Notes: generated by a model from the letters alone, not told the origin. Shown: positions 34,366 to 45,822, numbered from the stretch's first letter. The stretch is 64,000 nucleotides of DNA from Brienomyrus brachyistius (GCF_023856365.1 NW_026042419.1:124001-188000), one strand, 5' to 3'. A program made the numbers and translations.

Positions 34366-36560
34366 CATATCATGTATTCAACTCTACTGCCTCAGTCCAG
34401 TATTATCTCTGACCATCATCTTATTGCGTTCAATATTTCCCTTGCTCAAAATATTAGCCCCCCGACTCGCTTCTATATGCCAAACGTACAATCACGTCAA
34501 ATACAGCAAGTAACTTTATCGATAACCTCCCTGAGCTATCGTTTTCAACCAAACTAATGTCGAATTCTGCTGAACTTGATAGCATTACGGATTATTTAGC
34601 ATCTATGCTTAATTCCACTAGAGAAAATTGCTCAGTTAAAAATAAAAAAGGTTGTACGAGGTTTACTTTGGGCCTCCGCCGATGCCACCCATTGTCTTAC
34701 CATGTGAGCGTCTCAGGGACTATGCCCGGTGCCTAGGAACATAGTGTGTACGCCCCTCAGAGGGTAGACCGGTACCTGTCATCAGCGTGTGCGAACTCCA
34801 GAGGTGTAGTTTTGGTATCCACCTAACTTAACTTGGGCAGTCAAGTTTGGGACCCGGATAAATAAATGGGATTTAACCCAGAGGCTGCAAGATAGTATTT
34901 ACCACCATAGTCCTAATAAGGATAGAAGTCCAATCTGGAAAGTTTATGAAGAAGTTAGCAAATCAGACAGTCATAAAGTAATCGAAACAACATTTATTAA
35001 AAATACTACAATATACAATTATTGACATGTGGACACATACTTGTAAATACATTTGGACAAATACAATATTAAACAATCACATTCCTCAGCTGAGAGTGAA
35101 CAAAGTTCTGTGGAAAGTATCTGACTACAGATAGACTTTCACCCAGTTCTCTGCGGGAGCTCTGATTACAGAGTGACTCCCCGACTACTTCTGAAGCCCT
35201 TCCTTAAGTATCCAGACCAGGTGATGGCATGTTTCTGAAGACTGACTAATTTCGGTCAATGGTTAATTTTAGGGGCATTGCTGACCTTGGTTCTCAAGTC
35301 CCCAGCCAATCAGATCACTTTAGGGGGTGGTTGTAATTCCCTTGTTCTACCATGAGAGAATCTCTCTCAGTTTGGTGGGTTGAGCCGAAGTTTCTGTATT
35401 TCTCTTAGGAAAAGCTATACTGCCTTAAATCTGAGAGTATAATACTCCTCGTCTCATGCCTATTCAAACGAGACCAAACATGCGTGTATTTGTCCCTAAC
35501 ATCTATGTGTGCTGAGTTATCCTGTTTATAGTGGAAAAGGTGTCTGTGTCTGGAGGCTGACAGCTGTTGTTGCTGTGGATTGATTGTGGAACTCTGGTCA
35601 CTCCGGGGGTGAAAGGTCTTGCTTTTTCTGTGCTGCTCCAGTTATTCCTATCCAGTCTCTCAGGAGCCGGCAGGCCTTTGCCTTCCTTAAAAGGGGTGGT
35701 TTGACGAGTTGAGTCCAGTCTTGCCTGGGCCAGCGGAGCTCTGAAATAGACTGATGCAGGCTGATCAGAGTTGGGGCCTGCAGGACCTATAAGTTTTATG
35801 TCCTTACAGAATGTAAGTGGCATCATACTAAACTAGTGGTGTTCGAACTAGCATGGAAAGAGGCTATGGGTAGCTACAAAAAGGCTCTTAGTGCCGCCAA
35901 ATCATCTAGTATCTATCAGAACTAATTGAAATAAACAAAAATAATCCTAGATTCCTATTTACTATGGTGTCCAAGCTGACTAATAACCAGACCACTGGTT
36001 ATTTTCCAGTGACGACTTTATGAAACTTTTTGACCAAAAATATGCTCAATTAAACAGAACATTTTGAATATTGAATATTGGTTAACCAGTCAGAACTGAT
36101 GTACTTAATTTTATCTTCAAATTCATCTACTTGTATGCTAGACCCTGTTCCATCAAAATTATTCAGCGATGCTCCCAGCATTGATTGAACCGCTACTAGC
36201 AATAGTTAAACTAAAACATATAATCATATTACCCCAATTTTATCTTCACTGCACTGGCTGCCAGTTAGATTTCGTGTTGACTACAAAACACTGCTCTTAA
36301 CCTATAAAGCTGTAAATGGTCTTGCACCGCAGTATGTGAGTGACCTCATTTGCGTTCCGAATCATACACTTAGATGACGAGATGGAGGTATTCTATCCGT
36401 ACCCAGAATAAAGAACATTACCTTTGGGGGAAGAGCATTTGCTCATAAAGCACCACAGCTATGGAATAAACTTCCTATTAGTGTTCGGAACTCAGACACA
36501 ATCTCTGCTTTTAAGTCAAGGCTTAAGATGTACCTCTTTCGCCAGTCTTTTGGATAGTTA
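34366..36560 (+). pseudogene. LINE ORF2 relic split by an insertion
   Basis: The left part (34,372-34,650) encodes ISDHHLIAFNIS, matching the S-D-H motif at the end of an apurinic endonuclease domain, then sequence leading to reverse transcriptase. At about 34,652 it is broken. It resumes at about 35,850 with AWKEAMGSYKKALSAAKSSS and, after stops and frameshifts, TTGYFP-type codons. It then skips the RT core and continues at 36,230 with SLHWLPVRFRVDYKTLLL and GRAFAHKAPQLWNKLPISVR, the usual C terminus. It is an inactive copy of an L2 or I/Nimb-type element; the clade is uncertain. Confidence 0.75.
34652..35840 (-). mobile_element. LTR-like insertion inside the plus-strand LINE
   Basis: This 1.19-kb segment interrupts LINE coding sequence that resumes beyond it. 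On the minus strand it has LTR-like features: a possible start TGTTAGGGACAAATACACGC (near 35,500), an AATAAATGTTGTTTCGATT polyadenylation region at about 34,995, and an end at CCTCGTACA by 34,652. Between 35,503 and 35,826 the minus strand has a 107-codon frame of unknown nature. No clear target duplication was seen. Confidence 0.5.
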
Positions 36561-37145
36561 AATCTTCTTTTCTAAGGTGAATGGGAAATCTGGAGGTTCA
36601 TAGTTATTTGAGATTGAAGGGGAAAGGGGGGATTGGTGCTGTCGTCCTGCCACTCTCGCCGATCACTTAAGCTGTGGATGGGAGGTGGCTTGACGCCAAA
36701 ACCTCTGTAAACCCTCATGCCTGTGCTTCCTTCCAGGTCACTCTTTTAGGCAGGCTGTCATAGTTGCTTTAGTCCTGCCGGTTAGGTGTAGGGCAATAAC
36801 TCTTCTCCATCTTCTCTTTTTCGAGCTGATACCGAGCCGACTACACCGTGTGAACCCGCACCTGGACTCCTGGATATAACTACATGAAACCAACTGGGAC
36901 TTTATAACTATATGAACTCTAATGAATGTCAATGTAAATGCAGTTTCATGCTCCTTGGTCGCCCAGAGGAGGATGGGGTCCCCTTCTGAGTCTAGGTTCC
37001 ACTCAAGGTTTCTTCCTGCTAGAGGGAGTTTCCTTGCCACTGTCGCCTCAGGCTTGCTTGGTGGGGTTCTGGCCGGTTAAATGTAAAGTGCTTTGTGACA
37101 ATGCATGTCGTTAAAAGCGCTATATAAATAAAATTGAATTGAATT
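36560..37145 (+). repeat. LINE 3' UTR with GAATT tail
   Basis: Downstream of the LINE C terminus runs a typical 3' UTR with CAAGGTTTCTTCCTGCTAG, GGGAGTTTCCTTGCCACTGT, and the ending TAAAATTGAATTGAATTGAA. The short tandem tail marks the 3' end of the element. Confidence 0.85.
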
Positions 37146-37199
37146 GAAGTGCTTCCTCAGATTCATTTTTAAATGTTCTCCAGCTAATTTCCACTATGG

Positions 37200-38760
37200 C
37201 CACGAGTTCTAGTATTTTAAATTAATATTGAAATGGTCATTTGGCTGAACAGCATCCCGACCTGTTAGAATCTTATATACCTGGATCATGTCCCCCCATA
37301 GTCTCCTTTGCTTGAGGCTAAACAGATTCAGCTCAGCGAACCTCTCCTCATAAGACATTCCTCTAAGTGCAGGAATCATTCTAGTCATCCTACGTTGCAC
37401 CTTTTCCAAGGCAGCAATGTCCTTCTGAAGGTATGGTGACCAAACCTGCACACAGTATTCTAGGTGGGATCTTACCAAGGAATTATATAATCGTAGCATC
37501 ACTTCTCTTGACTTACATCTCTAGGTGTGTGGAGTTTAATCCAACATCCTTTTGCCTTTTTTTAATGCTTCCCCACACTGGCAAGAGTGGGACATGGAAG
37601 TATCAACATACACACCGAGATCTTTCTCGTAATCAGCTACCTTTATTTCAGTGGAACCCATAAAATATCTGTACTTTACTATATTTACTATATTTCTGCT
37701 CCCTGCATGGATTACCTTATATTTATCTATGTTAAATTTCATCTGCCACGTATGAGCCCAGTCGCTAATTAAATCCAGATCCTGTTGTAGCCTCTCTGGA
37801 CATGAGACATGATCTAACATCAATCAGAAGATACCACACCAGCAGATAATGATTTCTGGAATAGTAAAGTTAAAGGTTGGCTAATAATACCCCTCATCTC
37901 TTTTAAAACTATAGATAAGATGCCATCAGGGCCTTGCGATTTATTTATTTTGAGCTTAGCTAGGCTTTGTACCACATCAGCCTCAGTTATACATATATTG
38001 GTCATAGACATCGTTGTATTTGTACTAAATGGTGGTAAGCTATTCTACTGTGAACAGCCATTGTAAAATAATCATTAAACTCATTTATATCAATTTCATT
38101 TTCAATTATAAGGCCCTTACTATCCTGCAAATGAGTGATTTTCAGCTTTTAGAGCTCTTTCGGAGTTAAAATATTGGAAGAAACTTTTAACGTCATCCTT
38201 ATAACTGTTATTAACTAAACCTGTAGACGTAGATACTCCTGCTTTATTTTGAAATCATTAGTTAATTTCCATTTGTGGAAGAAAGCCCTTTTGCTCCTGA
38301 CTTTATTCTTAATTTTCGTAGTAAACCACCTGTGACATCGCGTGCTGGACGAACAGGCAGGAAGCGAGGAATCAAGGATCCGGGAAACGGAGAGTCGGGA
38401 ATGAGGGTTTATTGATGAAAACAGGTACCAACAGCGAGAGATTTCAATGACAGGACTGGGGAAACAGACTTGAATGTGGACTAAATACACAGGACTACTC
38501 AAACTGACAGAAAACAGCTGGTTACAATCGGGGCAGCACACATGGTTAATGAGGGGGCGTGGCACACACGAGGATCGTACAAGCAGGTCATGACACCAGC
38601 TTGGTTGCAGTTTCCTAGATTTAGTTTTTCTGGAAACGGGTATGAAGTTCTTTTGCACTTGCAACAATGTGCTTTTAAAAAATTCCCATGCCTCTTCCAC
38701 AGTATTGCTATTTAACTCCATCCGATTTACAGTTTCTAGTTTCAGTCTCATACCATTGAA
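37200..38760 (-). pseudogene. CR1-like LINE ORF2 relic split by an LTR
   Basis: On the minus strand, in order: a linker region (WEFFKSTLLQVQKNFIPVSR), interrupted by the LTR at 38,331-38,595, continuing IKNKVRSKRAFFHKWKLT. Next comes the RT N-terminal part INKSQGPDGILSIVLKEM with LLFQKSLSAGV. Then there is an abrupt jump to ISDWAHTWQMKFNIDKYKVI and EKDLGVYVD. Last is the C terminus LYNSLVRSHLEYCVQVWSPY and RMTRMIPALRGMSYEER. The jump removes the RT catalytic core that carries the paired aspartates. Frameshifts separate several pieces. The motifs fit a CR1/Rex-type element. Confidence 0.82.
38331..38595 (-). mobile_element. Solo Gypsy-like LTR inside the CR1-like LINE
   Basis: On the minus strand the LTR starts TGTCATGACCTGCTTG, has the family core GTGTGCCACGCCCCCT, a polyadenylation signal in CATCAATAAACCCTC, and ends GCGATGTCACA. 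Flanking 5-mers are CCACC and CCAGC, a 5-bp target duplication with one mismatch. It belongs to the same family as the LTRs at 4.9 and 47.4 kb. Joining the flanks restores LINE reading continuity. Confidence 0.88.
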
Positions 38761-38989
38761 TTACCCTTCCTAACATTGTATACTTTTGTTTTGGACTTGG
38801 TTGAAGACTCAGGCAGCAGGAGTTGCCCCAACGTTGGTATGTCCTTATCCATAAGGGGGAGTAAACGTTCTGGTTTCCCGACCTTATAGATGAAGGAGTT
38901 GGGGGATGTTGCCAGTGACCTGCCGGATTCCAGGCAGAACAGGCCTCGCTATGCCACAGCCCTTCAGAGACTGGGCCTTCCGTGCAGAA

Positions 38990-39395
38990 CCTCTGCATCC
39001 AAATTAGACCAGTTGTTTAACAAAACCCTAAAATGGGGTTATTTTTCACATGGAACGGGACTTTGATTCAACAACCCATTACTTAGTTGCGGCAAGTACC
39101 CAATATCAAGTATAGCTGCAAAGAATCTGCCAGAGATTTTCAGAGAAGTTCCCCAGATGCATGGACTGGACTAAGGTGCGTCAGATTAAACAGGAGCCTG
39201 GTAAATTCTGTGAGCCCCACGCCAAGTGACTGATGGAAACATACTCCAGCTACAGTGAGATGGACCCTCCAGCGGACCGAGAGTGGGATTCCCTCTGGGA
39301 GCGACAACTCGTGCAGTTGCTGGTGGATGAGCTGCAAACAGACATCAAGAAGGACTTCCAACCTCACAATCATTTACCAAACCACTTCAGGTAAC
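38990..39395 (+). pseudogene. Retroviral-type gag relic
   Basis: The frame contains CMDWTKVRQIKQEPGKFCEP, resembling the capsid segment with the K-Q-E/K-P-G-E-S motif shared by gag proteins of gammaretrovirus-like elements and some fish retrotransposons. LVQLLVDELQTDIKKDFQ follows. An in-frame stop separates the two halves. It is an old, fragmentary copy; neither a protease nor an RT region follows directly. Confidence 0.5.
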
Positions 39396-40035
39396 TTGTA
39401 AAGATGTAGGTATTGGAGTATTCACACATTCATTTGCAGTGTCCACCTCCTGTCCGGTAAATTTGGCAGGACAAAATTTGAATAACCTATAGGCCAGACT
39501 CATGAATGCGGCTGAACGAGTAAAGGTAGAACAGGTGGCCAATCCTGTTATACAGTCCTAGTAGATTGAGAACCACCTGATTGCAACTGTAGTTGGAATC
39601 AAGGGCTGAGCAGCATGGTGGCCTGGGGGACAATTATGAAAACACAGACCCACTGATATCCTTAAAACCCACAATCAAAAGAGGAGTCAGGATGGCCAGT
39701 GACATGTGCTGGCTAAATGGGGACAACAAAGAGAGAACAGAACAAGGCAGGGAGGGATTCTGACACAGGTGCCATGCTACTTTGTTTAAATATGCTGTAA
39801 TGTTTTAGTGCAAGCCTTAGACAATGGAATCTCTGAATGACGCCGCAGTCTGGCTCTTTCTGAAGGTCCTATACTGTAACCGTCCTGAGAAGTTGTTTGC
39901 ATGCACTTGCTGCCTTGACACTTGTTGATGTGCGTGTGCCCTGCTCGAGCAGTAAAGGGGAGATCACATGCAGAGCTGATTTTCTGTAGTTCCTTAGAAT
40001 AAAAATAGAATATTCTCTTCAAATAGGAACACATG

Positions 40036-41035
40036 CTGCGTTTGATTATTTCACTCCAACTCGGACAAAAACGTCACGAAAAACATCACTTCCCATTAGA
40101 AACGCCTCTTTTATGACGTTAATGTCTGACAGAATCTTCTTGTCCGAGTTGCCCCTGTGACGTAATTTCAACATGGCGGCTTACACACTCAACATTAATT
40201 CTATTTTACAAATCCTTAAAAATGTTTATTTTGTTAAATTTATTATTATCCCATCCATCCATTTTCCAAACTGCTTATCCTACTGGGTCACGGGGGGTCC
40301 GGAGCCTATCCCGGAAGCAATGGGCACGAGGCTGGGAACAACCCAGGATGGGGGGCCAGCCCATCGCAGGGCACACTCACACACACCATGCACTCTCACA
40401 TGCATTCCTACGGGCAATTTAGCAAGTCCAATTAGCCTCAGCATGTTTTTGGACTGTGGGGGGGAACCGGAGTACCCGGAGGAAACCCCACGACGACATG
40501 GGGAGAACATGCAAACTCCACACACATGTGACCCAGGCGGAGATTTGAACCTGGGTCCCAGAGGTGTGAGGCAACAGTGCTAACCAGTGCACGACCATAC
40601 CGCCCATTTATTATTATTATTATTTATAATTATTAGTAATTATTAATGTAATTGCACGTGTTCGATTTAGAGAATACCATATTGTGACCGTAAACAGTAT
40701 CCTAACATGCAATATCAGATTTTTACCAGACTTGTTAGTGTTTTTGGTTTGTTTGTAGTTTGTTTGCCTCTCGAAAAAAGAATATCGCTATGAATGTACT
40801 AAAATACTTTATAAAGCTTTTAATGTGGTTTGACTAGTTCCTGTTTCTTGTTTATTTGTCTGAAATAATAATCTTACTCCATAACTGCTAAAATATAAAG
40901 CAACAACACAGCAGCGTATTCATGGAGGCAGCCATGTTTGTTCCGAGTTGTGCTAGCTTGAACGGGAGATTGTTGGATGTGATGTCACCCAATTTGGAAT
41001 TTCCAAGTTCCGAGAGAAAAACGAACGCACCACAA
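40036..41035. mobile_element. ~1-kb insertion with imperfect inverted ends
   Basis: Left end CATGCTGCGTTTGATTATTT; right end, read in reverse complement, is CTTGTGGTGCGTTCG. Both share TGCGTT and a later AACTCGGA/AACTTGGA word, suggesting degenerate terminal inverted repeats of a nonautonomous DNA element. It carries no transposase and hosts a SINE. Confidence 0.5.
40250..40605 (-). mobile_element. V-SINE-type SINE, complete
   Basis: Minus-strand copy ending in CCATCCATCCATTTTCC on the plus strand. ATTTATTATTAT direct repeats lie at 40238-40249 and 40606-40617. These overlap an ATT microsatellite, so the exact duplication length is uncertain. Confidence 0.9.
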
Positions 41036-41644
41036 GACTCTGGCTGGAAATTTCTACAATAGAGCCATTTAGTTATTTCTAGAAAAATATTTAGAGCCAA
41101 TGACCTGATGTCATTGTAACACAGGTCACTGTCCGTGGTGCTGAATTCTCTACTTGATGGGCTGGTGCTGAATGAATATGACAGCTGGCCAACATGTCTG
41201 TGTGCTTCCACTGACTGGCACCCAGACATATAATGACTTTTAACAATGAGGAGGGAAACGTCCAGACAGGAAATTAGTCAACAGTAATTAGTAATCACAT
41301 ATAGTTCTCATTTATCATGATGTAAAATTCAAAAACCTTTTTTTTAAATTATTAAGGGATAAATGTAATTGAGTTTTAATGTATCCTTTCCGCTCTTAAA
41401 ATCGCAAATTATTTCTGACTATTAATCTGCACATTTTAATAATTTCATTAATATTACCTAATTGGTTTGTCTTTTTTATTAAATTTTAAAACTAGCTGTA
41501 CAATTGTTGATGTTGTTGCTGTTCTGAATGTCATTGGCCTGTTGCCTTACGTCTGTCTAAACATGAGTGAGGGGATGGATGCACTATTCTATGGGGGCCT
41601 CTGTAGAGAATAAATGATCCTAATTTTATATTGAGAGAGATGGT

Positions 41645-42620
41645 TAATTCCTTTTTAATCCATACTGCGTTCAGAGCCCCTGTTCTGCCGTTGATCACTG
41701 CTGCATATCATCCCCAAACCAATGGCCTGGATGAGAAAACGAATGATGACATAAAATGGTAAGTCTGTTTTTGAGGTTGTTTTAGAACTGTGTGAGACAG
41801 GCTCTATTCTTTTAACATTACATCAGGAATTACTGATATTATTGACAATCAATCCCTTAATATACAGTATCTCACAAAAGTGAGTACACCCCACACATTT
41901 TTGTAAATATTTTATTATATCTTTTCAAGGGACAACGTTAAAGATATGAAACTCTGATAGAATGTAAAGTAATCAGTGTACAGCTTGTATAATGGTGTAA
42001 ATTTGATGTCCCCTCAAAATAACTCAACACACAGCCATTAATGTCTGAACTGCTGGCAACAAAAGTGAGATTAAAAATGATTTGTGGCAAGATCGGATCA
42101 TGTGTGTTGAAGAGTTTCTTATGACTGACAAGTAGTTATTTAAAAACATATCTTGAAACAGCAAATTACATTGTTCTTAATGCTTTTAGAAAATGACTCT
42201 TTATAATGATCTGTGAATAATAATAATTTGCTATGAATGTTTTTCCACTTCAGCTTTCCACAATTATTCTTCCCGATGAGAAAAGCTACGGCACGTTTTT
42301 TGATGAAAAAAATAAAGTAGTTGAGACAATAAGCAACAACAGCTGAAAACATCTCCTAGTCACAGGAAAAACAGAAGCAGGCATGTGGTAAACGAATACA
42401 AAAGAGGTACCAAAGCACAGTTTATCATGTTGGAGATGAGGCGCTTCTGTTCAACATGAGGAAGCGGGGACGGAAAGGAGGAAGAACGGAACCGGATTTT
42501 ACCGGACCTTATGTCATCCAGGCAATATGTGGCAAGCTGGTTACACTGTCTAATTCTGAAGGGGCAACTTTAAAGAACAAATACAATGTAAACCACATAC
42601 AGAAGGAGCCAAACTGATGT
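41645..42620 (+). pseudogene. Gypsy/GIN-type integrase relic
   Basis: At about 41,695 the frame reads ITAAYHPQTNGLDEKTND, the H-P-Q-T-[ND]-G block of retroelement integrases just before the catalytic Glu. At 42,370-42,617 an open frame reads YHVGDEALLFNMRKRGRKGG and FTGPYVIQAICGKLVTLSN, ending HIQKEPN at a stop. This resembles the C-terminal domain of GIN1/KRBA2-like integrases. Between them lies unrelated sequence including a Tc1-type fragment. The copy is disrupted. Confidence 0.7.
41868..42080 (+). mobile_element. Tc1/mariner-like terminal fragment
   Basis: The phrase CAGTATCTCACAAAAGTGAG followed by TACACCCCACACATTTTTGT, and later CCCCTCAAAATAACTCAACA, is a familiar fish Tc1/mariner terminus. 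Only one end is present, inserted between the integrase pieces. Confidence 0.65.
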
Positions 42621-42705
42621 CCCAAGTCAGGAATCACACAAGGTGCCAGAAGAGTATAAGACCAGTAAACCTCCCTCTAGCGCAGAGCTTCTGACAATCG
42701 AGAAG

Positions 42706-43462
42706 GATGCTGACAGTTGAAAAAAAACTCATGTCTGTGTGTTATGAAAGAATATCAATAAATGTTTCCGAAAGGGGATGACTCATTTGGTAATTATTTA
42801 CGGCTTATGTTATGGCTGCCAATTTACAGTCTTTACTGAAGTCTGACTTCTTTTGAGTCACCTTTAATATAGATTGGACACTCTCTATGCAATGTGCAAT
42901 ACTTACATAGATGGTAAATGTTTACCTGCTTGCACAGATGGATGATTAGGTAATTAGTGTAAGTGTGTGTGTGTGTTCAATCGCATGTATGTCCAAGGTC
43001 CATAGTAAATAATATACACTGATCAAGAGATGCCCGAAAGTGGATAAAAGAGGACATTAGTGGGTGTATCACTTAGTGTAACGCGTGCAGGAAAATGAGC
43101 AGGACTGCAAGCCATATAATGACCCTTGTCTAGCTCTTAATACAGTATGCATACAGTGATGTATCTACAATGGACAGCTACTATGAGCAGATAGCACAGT
43201 ACAGGTGCTTATAAGATCTGTATGCTATTTCCATCCATCCATCCATTGTCCAAACCGCTTATCCTACTGGGTCGTGGGGGGTCTGGAGCCTATCCCGGAA
43301 GCAATGGGCACGAGGCAGGGAACAACCCAGGATGGGGAGCCAGCCCATCACAGGGCACACTCACACACTATTCACTCATACATGCATACCTACGGGCAAT
43401 TTAGTAACTCCAGTTAGCCTCAGCATATTCTCAGCATATTCTTGGACTGCGGGAGGAAACCC
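42706..43462 (+). repeat. Left arm of large inverted duplication
   Basis: Starts GGATGCTGACAGTTGAAAAA, includes an AATAAA signal in ATATCAATAAATGTTTCC, and continues into a minus-strand SINE. The reverse complement occurs at 44,578-45,345. Differences include short indels such as CTTATAAGATCTG versus CTTAATCTG and the length of a GT tract. Confidence 0.88.
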
Positions 43463-43580
43463 CACGACGACATGGGGAGAACATGCAAACTCCACACCCA
43501 TGTGACCCAGGCAGAGACTCGAACCCGGGTCCCAGAGGTGTGAGGCAACAGTGCTAACCACTGCACCACCATGCCGCCCC
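43231..43580 (-). mobile_element. V-SINE-type SINE with intact target duplication
   Basis: Minus-strand SINE flanked by CTGTATGCTATTT at 43218-43230 and 43581-43593. A small internal duplication (CAGCATATT repeated at about 43,422-43,440) and a deletion in the central part are present. Confidence 0.92.
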
Positions 43581-43593
43581 CTGTATGCTATTT

Positions 43594-44577
43594 CATTCTA
43601 TAAAAAGAAACTTACTGTACTGTACAATAAAGTATTTCACCACTGCTTCTTCCTCAGCTCCCACTGTTTGCTAGCACATGCATCTTTTGATTTCTTAGTG
43701 CAATCTGTGCTTTATTTTTTTTTTGTGAAATGTAAGTGCAGTATCTGTTTATTAAGTGCTGTGGTTTAATATGTACATTATTATTTCAGTACTGTGTATA
43801 CTGTCCTTAATGTCTTGCCTCTCTCGTATAACTTGAGATATGCCCAAATTGACTTGCAACAAGTGGTCCTGGTTCCAAATGCGGAAGGCGATGGATACCT
43901 GTATTTTATATGCTGTAGTGTGCTGGGTGTCAGACATTGCAATGCACCTTGCTTTGATCTTGACCTGTTAGATCAGAGGGAGGTAATCTTATCCAGAAAG
44001 GGCCACTGTGTATGATGGTTTTCACTGCAACTCTCTGAACAGCGAACCTAACAGTTATCCCAATACCTTGATCTTGCTAGCATATTTAAATGTGTACCTA
44101 TTCAGGAATAGAGTGGTGAAGGCATTCAGAGGAGGACTGATGATTATCAGAGGGAACAAAGGGGCTGGGTACTTGTCAGTATCCAGTAGAACCACCAGAC
44201 TCCTACACTGAATGGTTCTGGATGTGGCACAGACGTTAATCCCTCTGTATTAGGGGATCCGTCTCCAGTTTGTACTCTTCTAGTTAATAGGTAGATTATC
44301 AGGCAGTTTTTCACCCTAGTCCAGTACTCATTGACAGCCTAATACACCGTGTTTCAGTTTGTCTTGATAGTCAATACATGTCACAGGATGTACATTACTC
44401 TGATGGGCAGGCCCTCTTACATATGATGGAAATTGCAATACCTACTTTTGAAAGAAAATAGAAAAATTATTTTCCCACGGTCTACTAGCAGCTTTTAGAT
44501 GTTAATTCTTCATAAAAATAATTTGACTTGATCCAATGTGTTTTTAATACAAACAATTACCACACAAAGCTGCTAGT
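43594..44577. other. Spacer of the inverted duplication, no gene recognised
   Basis: The longest open frame (43,794-44,015) includes VVLVPNAEGDGYLYFICC but matches nothing I know. The segment from 44,090 to 44,250 resembles repeat sequence (ACCACCAGACTCCTACACTG), without firm assignment. Confidence 0.35.
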
Positions 44578-45345
44578 TTCCTCCGGTTTCCCCCCGCAGT
44601 CCAAAAACATGCTGAGGCTAATTGGAGTAGCTAAATTTACCGTAGGTGTGCATGTGTGAGTGAATGGTGTGTGAGTGTGAGCTGTGATGGGCTGGCCCCC
44701 CATCCTGGGTTCTTCCCTGCCTCGTGCCCATTGATTCCGGGATAGACTCCGGACCCCCTGTGACCCAGTAGGATAAGCGGTTTGGACAATGGATGGATGG
44801 AAATAGCATACAGATTAAGCACCTGTACTGTGCTATCTGCTTATAGTAGCTGTCCATTGTAGATACATCACTGTATGCATACTGTATTAAGAGCTAGATA
44901 AGGACAGTGGGTCATTATATGGCTTGCAGTCCTGCTCATTTTCCTGCACCCGTTACACTAAGTGATACACCCACTAATGTCCTCTTTCATCCACTTTCAG
45001 GCATCTCTTGATCAGTGTATATTACTTACTATGGACCTTGGACATACATGCGATTGGACACACACACACACACACACACACACACTTACGCTAATTACCT
45101 AATCAACCATCTGTGCAAGCAAGTAAACATGTACCATCTATATAAGTATTGTACATAGCATAGAGAGTGTCCAATCTATATTAAAGGTGACTCGAAAGAA
45201 GTCAGACTTTAGTAAAGACTGTAAATTTCTCAGCCATAACATAAGCCGTAAATAATTACCAAATGAGTCATCCCCTTTCGGAAACATTTATTGATATTCT
45301 TTCATAACACACAGACATGAGTTTTTTTTCAACTGTCAGCATCCG
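44578..45345 (-). repeat. Right arm of large inverted duplication
   Basis: Reverse-complement copy of 42,706-43,462. It starts inside the SINE (GTTTCCTCCGGTTTCCCC, SINE portion 44,578-44,806) and ends CAACTGTCAGCATCC. Because the left SINE has both target duplications and this one is cut, this arm appears to be the derived copy. It contains a CA microsatellite at about 45,060-45,085. Confidence 0.88.
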
Positions 45346-45653
45346 ATCCAAACGGGATTCCCATTTCCTTTCTGTGGGATCCAACAGAACACGGGCTGAC
45401 CATCAGTCAACATGTCTTCAACCGTGCAGGACAGGACCCAGTCCAGGCCAAACCTCACGGTGCTGGTGTTAATAAAAAAAATGTAAGGAACATGCAGCTG
45501 CAGCTCACACACAAACACAGTCCACAGCATCCAGAAAAAGGTCAGGCCTTTTTCTTCTTTAGCTGACTCCGCCCAGACCTCGCCCCCTTTCTGGGCGCCT
45601 CGCACTATGCCTTTGAACTGGCCCTGCAGCTTGGCCCGTTTCCTGTTTCCCAA
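45336..45653 (-). CDS. Unrecognised 105-codon ORF ending in the inverted arm
   Basis: A minus-strand frame begins MGNRKRAKLQGQFKGIVRGA, passes a Trp/Phe-rich hydrophobic stretch (FFWMLWTVFVCELQLH), and stops at TGA inside the arm shared with 42.7 kb. The shared arm then supplies a downstream AATAAA, so the arm could be this gene's 3' untranslated region. No family is recognised, and chance openness is possible. Confidence 0.25.
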   Translation of the reverse strand: MGNRKRAKLQGQFKGIVRGAQKGGEVWAESAKEEKGLTFFWMLWTVFVCELQLHVPYIFFINTSTVRFGLDWVLSCTVEDMLTDGQPVFCWIPQKGNGNPVWIGC

Positions 45654-45822
45654 TGCAAGTCATAAGATTCACCCGTAAATGATATTTTGAATCGGAACGA
45701 TATTTATTACTATTGTTTAGATTAAATATATAACGGTTTAATGATTGAATATAACTTGATATTGTTGTTTGTGTTGTTTAGTTTGAGGTTCTAGTTTCTG
45801 TCTTTATCCGCTTTCGTTTCAG

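Larger units (their letters stand above)
39396..41640 (+). repeat. Retroelement-associated dispersed repeat, copy 3, interrupted
   Basis: Copy of the repeat at 20.8-21.6 kb (reverse) and 24.1-24.9 kb (same orientation). It is continuous until ATAGGAACA at about 40,035, then resumes at about 41,036 with CTCTGGCTGGAAATTTCTAC. The intervening kilobase is an insertion, as the uninterrupted 24.3-kb copy shows. Confidence 0.7.

Noticed and set aside
36738..37040. 100-codon minus-strand frame
   Set aside because: Antisense of the LINE 3' UTR, which is repeated across fish genomes.
40173..40583. 136-codon plus-strand frame
   Set aside because: Translation through an antisense V-SINE; the same wording appears at other SINE copies.
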